The position numbers and the translations under genes were made by a program. Below, piece by piece: positions 18,662 to 26,295 of a stretch of DNA of 63,096 bases. The number at the start of each line of letters is the position of its first letter. The first letter of the stretch is position 1. The notes under the pieces were generated by a model that saw nothing but the letters and a program-made list of their open reading frames with translations, searched no databases and was not told the DNA's origin. This stretch comes from an uncultured bacterium (GTDB taxonomy: Bacteria; Actinomycetota; Coriobacteriia; Coriobacteriales; Eggerthellaceae), in contig CAJMOJ010000004.1 in assembly GCA_905215035.1 (NCBI GenBank), positions 1-63,096 on the forward strand, read 5' to 3'.

Positions 18662-19500
18662 CGATGCCCGCGCATGCTTCGCTTGCTCAAATTGCGCGTC
18701 ATGCTTTTATGGAACAAACTGCTACTTGGTCAGTTGTTGTTCGTGAGATGGCGAGAAGAGACGCGCTCGATACCTACCTTTCTGCTGATAAATTTGAGTA
18801 TCCTGTACATGCCTTTGCTTTAGATGCCCATTTTTCAGGTGTAGCCTATCGTTATTCAACTCAGGCAAATGCAACTGGTGAGCTGGCGCAAGGGTGTGAT
18901 TGCCTGTCATATCTTGAAGGTGGTGCGGAGGCTACTTTTTTATTACCTTTGAGTGTTGTTGAGTGCTTCGAAGAACAATTTTTCCCACTTGAGGGTGCTC
19001 GTATAGCTATTTTGGGTGCGGGTCATCTTGGTCTTGCTTGTGCTTATGAGTGTGCTCGCTGTGGTGTTTCTGAAGTACTTGTAGTAGATCAGGATGCGCA
19101 GGTTGCCGAGCGTAACCTAGAAGCTTTTCTTAATGAATTTGGGCGCTTACGCAGTGAAGTGGTTGATATGCGCCAAGCAAAACCAGGACACGTTAGTTTC
19201 CAGCATGCCTATGAACAAACGGATTATTATTTTGGTACCTATTGCGGAGCAATAAAACGCATCTCTCAAGCTGATGTTATTATCTGTGCTACCGATCAAT
19301 CACTTCCGGTTGCGTTTGTCTCAAATTTGGATTTTTCTCATCGCCCTTTTATTATTGAGTGCTTACATGACTCATCAGATTCCAATATTGTTCCTCTTGC
19401 GACTATTGCACAGTGTCCAACCTTGAATGGGGATGTCATTTGGGGACGATGGGGCGTGCTACTCGCTCAATTTTTAACGTATTCCAATAAAATGATCTGA
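18640..19500 (+). CDS. Degenerate shikimate dehydrogenase (AroE)-like protein
   Basis: The fold is that of AroE. There is a Rossmann half with IAILGAGHLGLACAYECA and ADVIICATDQSL, and a C-terminal WGRWGVLLAQFL helix matching the family's GxxMLxxQA segment. Most substrate and catalytic motifs are missing. The N-terminal PxxHSxSPxxHN signature reads PAHASLAQIARHAF, and no NVTxPxK motif with the catalytic Lys is present. It starts inside the preceding phosphatase gene with AAGGAG at 18630-18635, and an aroC-aroK-aroB cluster follows. I infer a paralogue that has lost dehydrogenase activity or changed substrate. Catalytically active AroE is unlikely from this sequence. Confidence 0.65.
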   Translation: MRNLELITMPAHASLAQIARHAFMEQTATWSVVVREMARRDALDTYLSADKFEYPVHAFALDAHFSGVAYRYSTQANATGELAQGCDCLSYLEGGAEATFLLPLSVVECFEEQFFPLEGARIAILGAGHLGLACAYECARCGVSEVLVVDQDAQVAERNLEAFLNEFGRLRSEVVDMRQAKPGHVSFQHAYEQTDYYFGTYCGAIKRISQADVIICATDQSLPVAFVSNLDFSHRPFIIECLHDSSDSNIVPLATIAQCPTLNGDVIWGRWGVLLAQFLTYSNKMI

Positions 19501-19602
19501 TGCATTAGGTACACTATAAAATTGCAAAATCTTTGCTGATGTATAGGTAAGTACGCTTGCGTATTATCTCTAGTATGAATAAACGTATTTTAGGGTGTTG
19601 TT

Positions 19603-20775
19603 ATGGAATATATTACAGCAGGGGAAAGTCATGGACCGGCCCTAACTGGTATTGTCTCAGGAGTGCCAGCAGGTCTTACTATCTCAGAGAAAAACATTAA
19701 TTCTGATCTTGCGCGTCGCCAATCAGGATATGGTCGTGGTGGTCGTCAGGCAATTGAAAAGGATACTGTTTCAATTTTGTCGGGAGTGCGTTTTGGTAAA
19801 ACATTGGGTACACCAATTGCGCTACAGGTTGCCAATCGTGACTGGAAAAATTGGACAGCACGCATGGCTATCTTTGATTGTCCTCCTGCTGATCTTGTGC
19901 GCGAAGTGACACCTAGGCCAGGCCATGCTGATCTTGTAGGGGTTCTTAAAAACGACATGGATGATTGTCGTAATATCTTAGAACGTGCATCGGCTCGCGA
20001 GACTGCTATTCGTGTTGCTTGCGCGGGTATTGCGCGTGAATTTCTCGCTGAAGTAGGTGTTGAAATCTATTCCTATGTCACTTCAATTGGTGACGTGATC
20101 TATGAAGAAGACGATCCTATGCGTGATGCGGCAGAGTACCGGCCACTTGACATTGAGATGTCTGAAGTTCGTTGTCCTAATGCTAGTGCGTCTCAAAAAA
20201 TGATGGAAGCAATTGATGCAGCTAAAGCGGCAGGGGAGAGCTTGGGTGGAACATTTCGTGTTGTTGCTACAGGCCTGCTTCCTGCTTTGGGAAGCTTCGC
20301 CACAGGAAAAGAACGGATCACCTCTCAGCTTGGTGCTGCACTTTTTTCTATTCCTGCCATTAAAGGCGTAGAGTTTGGCGCTGGTTTTGACGCGACGCGT
20401 GTTCCTGGTTCGCAGGTGCATGATGAAATTGTACTTGATGATATGCACGGTTTTGTGCGAAGCACTAATAACGCTGGCGGGCTTGAAGGGGGCATGACGA
20501 CCGGGATGCCTTTGATTATTACGGCAGCCATGAAGCCTATTCCGACATTAACTACACCTCTTAACACCATCAACATTGATACTCTTGAGGTTGAGAAGGC
20601 GTCTAAAGAACGCTCAGATGTGTGTGCTGTTCCAGCAGCTGCTGTTGTTGCTGAATCTGAAGTTGCGTTCGTATTGGCAGATGCTTACCTCAAAAAATTT
20701 GGTTCAGACAACATGACTGACATTAAAGCAAATATTGAGTCATTTAAAACACGTATAAAAACCATGTCGCATTAA
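19603..20775 (+). CDS. aroC: Chorismate synthase
   Basis: Last enzyme of the shikimate pathway, converting EPSP to chorismate with reduced FMN. Family motifs are clear: GESHGPALTGIVSGVPAGL at the start, RRQSGYGRGGRQ, RPGHADLVGVLK, RASARETAIRVACA and SNNAGGLEGGMTTG-like STNNAGGLEGGMTTGMP. Length of 390 residues is typical of Gram-positive enzymes. It leads aroK and aroB; the gap of about 100 bases before it and after the AroE-like gene shows no clear terminator. Confidence 0.97.
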   Translation: MEYITAGESHGPALTGIVSGVPAGLTISEKNINSDLARRQSGYGRGGRQAIEKDTVSILSGVRFGKTLGTPIALQVANRDWKNWTARMAIFDCPPADLVREVTPRPGHADLVGVLKNDMDDCRNILERASARETAIRVACAGIAREFLAEVGVEIYSYVTSIGDVIYEEDDPMRDAAEYRPLDIEMSEVRCPNASASQKMMEAIDAAKAAGESLGGTFRVVATGLLPALGSFATGKERITSQLGAALFSIPAIKGVEFGAGFDATRVPGSQVHDEIVLDDMHGFVRSTNNAGGLEGGMTTGMPLIITAAMKPIPTLTTPLNTINIDTLEVEKASKERSDVCAVPAAAVVAESEVAFVLADAYLKKFGSDNMTDIKANIESFKTRIKTMSH

Positions 20776-20879
20776 ATGTATATGACAGAGATATGGGTTA
20801 AATGGATTACTGCTTCATATTGCGGTGAGACAAATGTCTTAAAAATAGACGGGGATTCAAGAGAGAAACAGGAGTAACT

Positions 20880-21431
20880 ATGTCAGCAACTTCGGAGAAA
20901 TATGTATTAACAAAACCGGTATTTTTCATTGGTTTTATGGGTGCAGGAAAAACCAGTGTATCCCAGCAATTGGCGGTTACTCATGGCCTTGCATCTATTG
21001 ATGCTGATGAATATTTAGAGTTGCGTGAAGATCGTATTATTGCTGATATTTTTGCCGAAGATGGAGAAGAGTATTTCCGTGATCTAGAGACCGATATTTT
21101 GCGTGACTTATCTTCACGCTCTCCTCGTCTTATTGGTTGTGGCGGCGGCGTTGTAACCAAGAGACCAGAAAATGCTGAAATTATGCGCAATAATGGTTTT
21201 GTAATTTACTTAAAGGTTACCGCAGATGGTGCTGCTGCGCGTATCCCCAATACTGATTCACGTCCTATGTTTAAAAATCTTGATACCGCTCGCAAGACCA
21301 TTATTGAGCGAGTTCCTCAGTATGAAGCAGCTGCTCATGCAGAAGTGGAAACAGAGGGTCGAACCATCTTGGAAGTAGCGCAAGAGGTTGCTGATATCTT
21401 GCTTGCTGAAGGTATCATGATTAAGAGATAA
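20880..21431 (+). CDS. aroK: Shikimate kinase
   Basis: ATP-dependent kinase giving shikimate 3-phosphate. The Walker A loop GFMGAGKT spans residues 18-25, followed by the Asp-bearing DADEYLELRE and the shikimate-binding GGGVV segment. The lid and adenine regions (RIPNTDSRPMF, RVPQYEAAAH) are in place. Length of 183 residues fits a stand-alone enzyme. aroB follows after 14 bases, consistent with coupled expression. Confidence 0.95.
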   Translation: MSATSEKYVLTKPVFFIGFMGAGKTSVSQQLAVTHGLASIDADEYLELREDRIIADIFAEDGEEYFRDLETDILRDLSSRSPRLIGCGGGVVTKRPENAEIMRNNGFVIYLKVTADGAAARIPNTDSRPMFKNLDTARKTIIERVPQYEAAAHAEVETEGRTILEVAQEVADILLAEGIMIKR

Positions 21432-21445
21432 GGTCTTGTTGGCGC

Positions 21446-22543
21446 ATGACAAAAATAATTATTGATATTCCTGAAGAAAAACCTTACGACGTTCGTGTTG
21501 AATCAGATATTATTGCTCAGCTAGGAAAGACCGTCCGTTCATTTTCGAACACAAATCGCTCGGTTATTATCACTGATTCAGCGGTTCAAGAGCTCTATGC
21601 CTCATCGGTTGAGGCGTCATTGCAACAACAGGGGTTTGAAACCGCGATTATTGCTGTCCCTCATGGCGAATCTGCTAAGTCACTTGAAGTTGCGGGTGAA
21701 ATTTGGGATGCGATGGCTGCAATGCACTTGAACCGTGATTCATTAGTTGTTGCGCTTGGCGGTGGTGTTGTAGGAGATCTGGCTGGGTTTACCGGATCTA
21801 CCTTTATGCGGGGTTTACCCATTGTGCAGGTTCCAACAACTCTTTTATCAATGGTGGATTCATCAGTGGGCGGTAAAACAGCAATTAACCTTGCTGCGGG
21901 AAAGAATTTGGTGGGAACCTTTTGTCAACCTCGCTACGTATGTGCTGATATTGCAACATTGTCTACCTTGCCTGAACGAGAATGGATATGCGGCTGCGGA
22001 GAAATTGCAAAATCGGCAGTCATTGATTCGGAAGATTTTTTCTTGTGGCTTACTGAGTATGCTGCTTCTTTGCGTGATCGTGATGCTGCTATTGTTAAAG
22101 ATGCTGTTGTAAAATGTATTGCTTTTAAAGCGCGGGTGGTTGTTGAAGACAAGGCCGAGACTAAAGGTGTTCGTGAGTGTCTTAATTACGGCCATACACT
22201 TGCCCATGCTATAGAAACGGCAGCAGGATATGGTGTATTTTCGCATGGCGAATGTGTGGCTCAAGGCATGCGTTTTGCTGCACGCTTAGGGGCAAGTTTG
22301 CTTGGTACGCCGCTTACAATGATAGAAGCCCAAGACAGGCTGCTTGATGCGCTTAATTTGAGGAGTCTTGATTTTCATGCTGACCCTCAAGAACTTTTGC
22401 GTTTAATGATGAGTGACAAAAAAGTGCGATCGGATTCTTTACGGTTTGTACTTCCTCATGATATTGGAGTGTGGAGTGTTGAGACGGTTGCTCCTGAGAT
22501 AGTGTTGGAGCATTTACAGGCTTGGCAAGCATCTTTGGAATAA
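21446..22543 (+). CDS. aroB: 3-dehydroquinate synthase
   Basis: NAD- and metal-dependent second enzyme of the shikimate pathway, acting on DAHP. The NAD loop GGGVVGDLAGFTGSTFMRG and the active-site segment PTTLLSMVDSSVGGKTAIN are intact. Zinc ligands are visible in CGEIAKSAVI (Glu), NYGHTLAHAIE (His) and SHGECVAQGM (His). 365 residues is the usual size. It is translated 14 bases after aroK and followed within 18 bases by a peptidase gene. Confidence 0.97.
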   Translation: MTKIIIDIPEEKPYDVRVESDIIAQLGKTVRSFSNTNRSVIITDSAVQELYASSVEASLQQQGFETAIIAVPHGESAKSLEVAGEIWDAMAAMHLNRDSLVVALGGGVVGDLAGFTGSTFMRGLPIVQVPTTLLSMVDSSVGGKTAINLAAGKNLVGTFCQPRYVCADIATLSTLPEREWICGCGEIAKSAVIDSEDFFLWLTEYAASLRDRDAAIVKDAVVKCIAFKARVVVEDKAETKGVRECLNYGHTLAHAIETAAGYGVFSHGECVAQGMRFAARLGASLLGTPLTMIEAQDRLLDALNLRSLDFHADPQELLRLMMSDKKVRSDSLRFVLPHDIGVWSVETVAPEIVLEHLQAWQASLE

Positions 22544-22561
22544 AGAACAGGTGCGGTATTT

Positions 22562-23683
22562 ATGACCTTTACAAACAATCATCTCATGCGTGTGCGTGAA
22601 ATGATGGCAGAATATAATCTTGATGTATTGTATGTGCGTAATACTTCTAATATCTTGTGGCTCACAGGTTTTTTAGGAGTATTTGATTCCGAACCTGCAC
22701 ATCTTGTTCTTATTACGCAAGATACTGTTTTGCTTCATACTGATAGCCGTTATTCTGCTGCCTTACGAGTGGCCGCTCAAGATACTGCATTTATTATTGA
22801 TGATGCTAAGGCCACCTTCCCAGAGGTACTTGATGAATTTATAGCGTTTCATATACATGAGTTTTCTGATCCAAGTCAAATAGTAGTTGGTATAGAAGAC
22901 ACTATTTTGTTGCGCGAATGGGAGATGTTGCAAGAAGATCGCACGTATCTCTACCATGTTACGTCTAACTTTATTGAACAGCTCCGCGCAGAAAAAGACA
23001 CACATGAGATTGAAGCGCTTCGTCAGGCTCAGGCAATCACCGACCAAGCGTTTACCTACATTACAACGTATATGAAAGTGGGTATGACTGAGCTTGAGGT
23101 TCAGCGCGAACTTGATCGTTTTATGTTTGAACTTGGTGCAGATGCACTTGCTTTCGACACAATTGTGGCAACAGGTGCTCATGCGGCATCACCTCACGCG
23201 CAACCAACAGAGATACCTCTCGCTAAAGGGGATGCGGTTGTGATGGATTTTGGTGCCAAGAAAAATGGGTATTGTTCAGATATGACTCGTACTGTATTTA
23301 TGGGAGAACCTGATACCACCTTGCAGCATGCTTGGAAAGCACTGCGCTTGGCTAATGAGACATGCGAGCAGATGATCTGTGAAGGAGTGCGGGCTTCAGA
23401 GGTTCATAGTAAAGCCGAAGAAATACTAGCCGATTTTGGATTTGCTGGCTGCATGGGCCATTCTTTAGGTCATGGTGTTGGTATCGATATCCACGAACTT
23501 CCTAATTTATCGAGTTCAAATAGTAATGAGCTGTTGCAAGGAAACGTTGTTACGGTGGAACCCGGAATTTATATTGAGGGTAAATTTGGCATGCGGCTTG
23601 AAGATTTTGGTGTCGTTACCGATGAGCGCTTTGAGGTTTTTACCCAAAGTACTCATGAGATGGTTATAATAGAAAACTGCTAA
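22562..23683 (+). CDS. pepQ: M24-family Xaa-Pro aminopeptidase/dipeptidase
   Basis: Metallopeptidase of the pita-bread fold that removes residues next to proline. The N-terminal creatinase-like domain is followed by the catalytic domain with the five metal ligands in VVMDFGAKKNGYCSDMTR (two Asp), MGHSLGHGVGIDIHE (His), VTVEPGIYIEG (Glu) and GMRLEDFG (Glu). 373 residues suits Gram-positive YqhT/PepQ proteins. It lies directly before efp, an arrangement frequent in Firmicutes and Actinobacteria. Confidence 0.9.
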   Translation: MTFTNNHLMRVREMMAEYNLDVLYVRNTSNILWLTGFLGVFDSEPAHLVLITQDTVLLHTDSRYSAALRVAAQDTAFIIDDAKATFPEVLDEFIAFHIHEFSDPSQIVVGIEDTILLREWEMLQEDRTYLYHVTSNFIEQLRAEKDTHEIEALRQAQAITDQAFTYITTYMKVGMTELEVQRELDRFMFELGADALAFDTIVATGAHAASPHAQPTEIPLAKGDAVVMDFGAKKNGYCSDMTRTVFMGEPDTTLQHAWKALRLANETCEQMICEGVRASEVHSKAEEILADFGFAGCMGHSLGHGVGIDIHELPNLSSSNSNELLQGNVVTVEPGIYIEGKFGMRLEDFGVVTDERFEVFTQSTHEMVIIENC

Positions 23684-23711
23684 ACGCAAATCGATAGATC
23701 AAGGAGTTAGC

Positions 23712-24272
23712 GTGGCAATTTCAACTGCTGATTTCCGTAATGGAATGTGTATTGAGTACAATGACAAATTGTGGACCATTATTGAGTTCCAACATGTAAA
23801 GCCTGGAAAGGGCGGTGCTTTCGTACGTACTAAGTTGCGCGATATTCGTTCTGGCCGTGTTGTTGAATATACCTTCAACTCGGGTACTAAGTTTGAATCT
23901 CGTCGTCTTGAGAACCGCAAAATGCAGTATCTCTATAATGATGGTATGGATTTCTATTTCATGGATAGCACAACATTTGAGCAGTTGGCAATTCCTGCTG
24001 ATGTTGTAGGAGATGTTGCCCAATGGCTCAAGGAAAACGATGAGGCTACTTTGCTTTATGCTGGCGATGAGATGATTGGTATTGAGCCAGCTATGTTTGT
24101 TGAGCTTGAGGTTACTGATACAGAGCCAGGATTTAAGGGTGATACCGTACAGGGGTCTACTAAGCCAGCCACTCTTGAAACCGGTGCTGTGGTACAAGTT
24201 CCTATGTTTATCAATCCAGGTGAGATCTTACGTATTGATACCCGTGATGGTCGTTATATCACACGCGTCTAA
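23712..24272 (+). CDS. efp: Translation elongation factor P
   Basis: Relieves ribosome stalling at polyproline stretches. Three beta-barrel domains are expected in 186 residues, and all signature segments are visible, including HVKPGKGGAFVRTK with Lys33 at the loop tip that contacts the P-site tRNA, and the C-terminal PMFINPGEILRIDTRDGRY. The start is GTG at 23712 with AAGGAG at 23701-23706. Whether Lys33 is modified cannot be seen; no EpmA-type enzyme is in the window. Confidence 0.97.
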   Translation: MAISTADFRNGMCIEYNDKLWTIIEFQHVKPGKGGAFVRTKLRDIRSGRVVEYTFNSGTKFESRRLENRKMQYLYNDGMDFYFMDSTTFEQLAIPADVVGDVAQWLKENDEATLLYAGDEMIGIEPAMFVELEVTDTEPGFKGDTVQGSTKPATLETGAVVQVPMFINPGEILRIDTRDGRYITRV

Positions 24273-24311
24273 TCGAGTTTTCAACTCATCTACCAAAAAC
24301 TAACTTTGGGT

Positions 24312-24343
24312 ACGGGGCGCGTAAGCGCCTCGTGCATTATAAT
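24312..24343 (+). promoter_or_regulatory. Carboxylase operon promoter with overlapping inverted repeat
   Basis: A perfect -10 box TATAAT lies at 24338-24343, about 58 bases before the carboxylase start. No good -35 hexamer is seen. Instead the region just upstream holds a GC-rich inverted repeat, ACGGGGCGC-GTAA-GCGCCTCGT (24312-24333), which stands out in an AT-rich genome. It has no T-run, so it is more likely an operator or activator site than a terminator for efp, though both remain possible. Confidence 0.4.
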
Positions 24344-24401
24344 GAAGGTTCAAATTTTCGCCCCTTGATAATGAGGGATGCTATGAGGAGGTGCAACCCG
24401 C

Positions 24402-26291
24402 TTGGCAAAACTTCAATTAATGGATACAACCATTCGTGATGGCCAGCAAAGCTTATGGGCAACGCGTATGTCTATTGGTGATATGCTGCCAATTTTGCCT
24501 AAGATGGATCGTGTTGGATATTGGGCAATTGAGGCCTGGGGTGGTGCAACATTTGATACATGCTTGCGCTTCCTTGACGAGAATCCCTGGGATCGCCTTC
24601 GCTCAATTAAGGCAAAAACTCCTAATACTCGTCTTTCGATGCTTTCTCGTGGACAAAATCTTGTTGGATATAAGCATTATTCTAAAGAAATCGTGCATCG
24701 TTTTATCAATGCAGCTCATCGCAATGGTATTGATGTATTTCGTGTCTTTGATGCATTGAATGATATTCGCAATGTTGTTGATAATGCTGAGGCCATCAAA
24801 GAGGCAGGCGCGCATTTTGAAGGAGCAATTTCTTATACGCTTTCTCCTGTTCATACCCTTGACAGCTTTCTAGAATACGGTCAGCAACTTAAAGATTTGG
24901 GTGCTGATTCTATCGCTATTAAAGATATGGCGGGTATGCTCACTCCTTATCGCACTGAGCGTATGGTCAAAGCATTTAATGCTGAAATTGGTTTGCCAGT
25001 ACATATTCACTGTCATTATGTTGGCGGTATGGCACCTGCAAATATCATAAAAGCGGCAGAGGCTGGGGCAGCAATTGCGGATACAGCAAGTGCTCCTCTT
25101 GCTTTTGGTAATTCGCATCCTGCAGTAGAAATGATTGTGGCTGCGCTTGAAGAAAGCCGCTATGATACTGGTCTTGATTTGGATCTTCTTTTTGAAATTT
25201 CGGAATATTGGGAAGAAGTAAGACGACGCGGTCATTATAAGCGTGGCGTTTCTAGCCTTACGCATATGAAGGTTTATTCGCATCAGGTTCCTGGTGGCAT
25301 GATGTCAAATCTTGTTTCTCAACTCGAGATCCAAAATGCGGCTGATCGCATTGATGAGGTTATGAAAGAGATCCCTAAGGTGCGCGCTGAGGTTGGTTAT
25401 CCACCACTCGTTACGCCATTGTCTCAAATTGTGGGAACGCAAGCCGTATTCAATGTTTTGACCGGCAAACGTTGGAGTGTAGTATCCAAAGAGATGAAGG
25501 ATTATATCTGTGGGTACTACGGCAAAGCTCCTGGACCAATGGATAAAGAGATTGTTGCTAAAGTTGTAGGCGATTCTGACGTTTTAGATCCGAATGTAGC
25601 ACCAGGATCCTTGGTTACTACAACCTATGCTGAACTTGAAGAAGAAATTGGGGATCTTGCTCATTCTGAAGAGGATGTCCTTATGTATGCTTTATTCCCC
25701 AATGAAGCGCGTACTTATTTAAGCAAACACCGTACATCAGAGAAGGTTGACTTCTTGCTTCGTGAAGAGTCTAGCCAAACAAAAGAGGAGGAATACGTGG
25801 ATATCAACCAGATTCGCGAGCTTGTTCGCGTAGCGGAAGAGAGCGGCGTTGGTGAGATTGTTGTTGAAGAAGAGGGTGTTCGTATTGCTGTACGTATGCC
25901 AGGCAGCGAGGCTGCTCCTCAAGCAGTAGCTGCACAACCTGCAGCAGTGCCTCAAGCGGTACAGACTCCTGCACCTGCTCCTCAAGCAAGCACACCGGCA
26001 AATAATCATCCTGCAAATTGGATCTGTGTAACTGCTCCTATGGTTGGTACCTTCTATGCTGCTCCTGCTCCTGGTGAGCCACCTTTTGTTAAGGTGGGCG
26101 ATGAGGTTGCTGCTAACCAAACTCTATGCATTGTTGAAGCTATGAAGCTCATGAATGAAATTGCTGCAGAGCAGATTGGTACTATTCGCGAGGTTTGTCT
26201 AGAAGATGCAACCCCTGTTGAGTTTGGTACCCCTCTGTTCTATATTGAGCCATCAATTTCTCATGACGCAATCGGACCAGAGAGCGCTTAG
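24402..26291 (+). CDS. Carboxyltransferase (OadA/PycB/5S type) fused to biotin carboxyl carrier protein
   Basis: Residues 1 to about 460 form a pyruvate/oxaloacetate carboxyltransferase barrel: MDTTIRDGQQSLWATRM, VGYWAIEAWGGATFDTC, IKDMAGML with the carbamylated Lys near 174, the metal-binding HIHCHYVGG, and PLVTPLSQIVGTQAVFNVL. This resembles the transcarboxylase 5S subunit. From residue 466 the sequence becomes a full AccB-type BCCP, with DINQIRELVRVAEESGVGEI, a Pro/Ala/Gln linker, and the biotinyl domain with EAMKLMNE (biotin Lys582). TTG at 24402 is chosen because GAGGAGGTG (24385-24393) is 8 bases upstream. The biotin carboxylase gene follows after 4 bases. Together they probably act as a two-gene pyruvate carboxylase or oxaloacetate-handling enzyme. 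Confidence 0.88.
   Translation: MAKLQLMDTTIRDGQQSLWATRMSIGDMLPILPKMDRVGYWAIEAWGGATFDTCLRFLDENPWDRLRSIKAKTPNTRLSMLSRGQNLVGYKHYSKEIVHRFINAAHRNGIDVFRVFDALNDIRNVVDNAEAIKEAGAHFEGAISYTLSPVHTLDSFLEYGQQLKDLGADSIAIKDMAGMLTPYRTERMVKAFNAEIGLPVHIHCHYVGGMAPANIIKAAEAGAAIADTASAPLAFGNSHPAVEMIVAALEESRYDTGLDLDLLFEISEYWEEVRRRGHYKRGVSSLTHMKVYSHQVPGGMMSNLVSQLEIQNAADRIDEVMKEIPKVRAEVGYPPLVTPLSQIVGTQAVFNVLTGKRWSVVSKEMKDYICGYYGKAPGPMDKEIVAKVVGDSDVLDPNVAPGSLVTTTYAELEEEIGDLAHSEEDVLMYALFPNEARTYLSKHRTSEKVDFLLREESSQTKEEEYVDINQIRELVRVAEESGVGEIVVEEEGVRIAVRMPGSEAAPQAVAAQPAAVPQAVQTPAPAPQASTPANNHPANWICVTAPMVGTFYAAPAPGEPPFVKVGDEVAANQTLCIVEAMKLMNEIAAEQIGTIREVCLEDATPVEFGTPLFYIEPSISHDAIGPESA
25785..25799 (+). promoter_or_regulatory. 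Internal ribosome binding site and GTG start for a free BCCP
   Basis: GAGGAGG (25785-25791) lies 5 bases before an in-frame GTG (25797) that begins VDINQIREL, exactly where stand-alone AccB proteins begin. Translation from here would yield a 164-residue biotin carrier from the same gene. The match to the anti-Shine-Dalgarno is as good as that of the main start. Confidence 0.55.
25797..26291 (+). CDS. accB: Possible stand-alone biotin carboxyl carrier protein from an internal start
   Basis: Nested in frame within the carboxyltransferase-BCCP fusion. The predicted product has the complete layout of AccB: the conserved N-terminal helix (IRELVRVAEESG), an Ala/Pro linker near residues 40-75, and the biotinyl domain with Lys117 in EAMKLMNE. 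Free BCCP of this kind serves acetyl-CoA carboxylase, whose AccA/AccD subunits are not in this window. The product is inferred from the ribosome binding site and domain boundary alone. Confidence 0.45.
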   Translation: MDINQIRELVRVAEESGVGEIVVEEEGVRIAVRMPGSEAAPQAVAAQPAAVPQAVQTPAPAPQASTPANNHPANWICVTAPMVGTFYAAPAPGEPPFVKVGDEVAANQTLCIVEAMKLMNEIAAEQIGTIREVCLEDATPVEFGTPLFYIEPSISHDAIGPESA

Positions 26292-26295
26292 ATAT

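Noticed and set aside
26206..26295. N-terminal extension of AccC by 30 residues
   Set aside because: The extension overlaps the end of the carboxyltransferase-BCCP gene and biotin carboxylases begin at the FKKVLIANRG segment, which matches the ATG at 26296.
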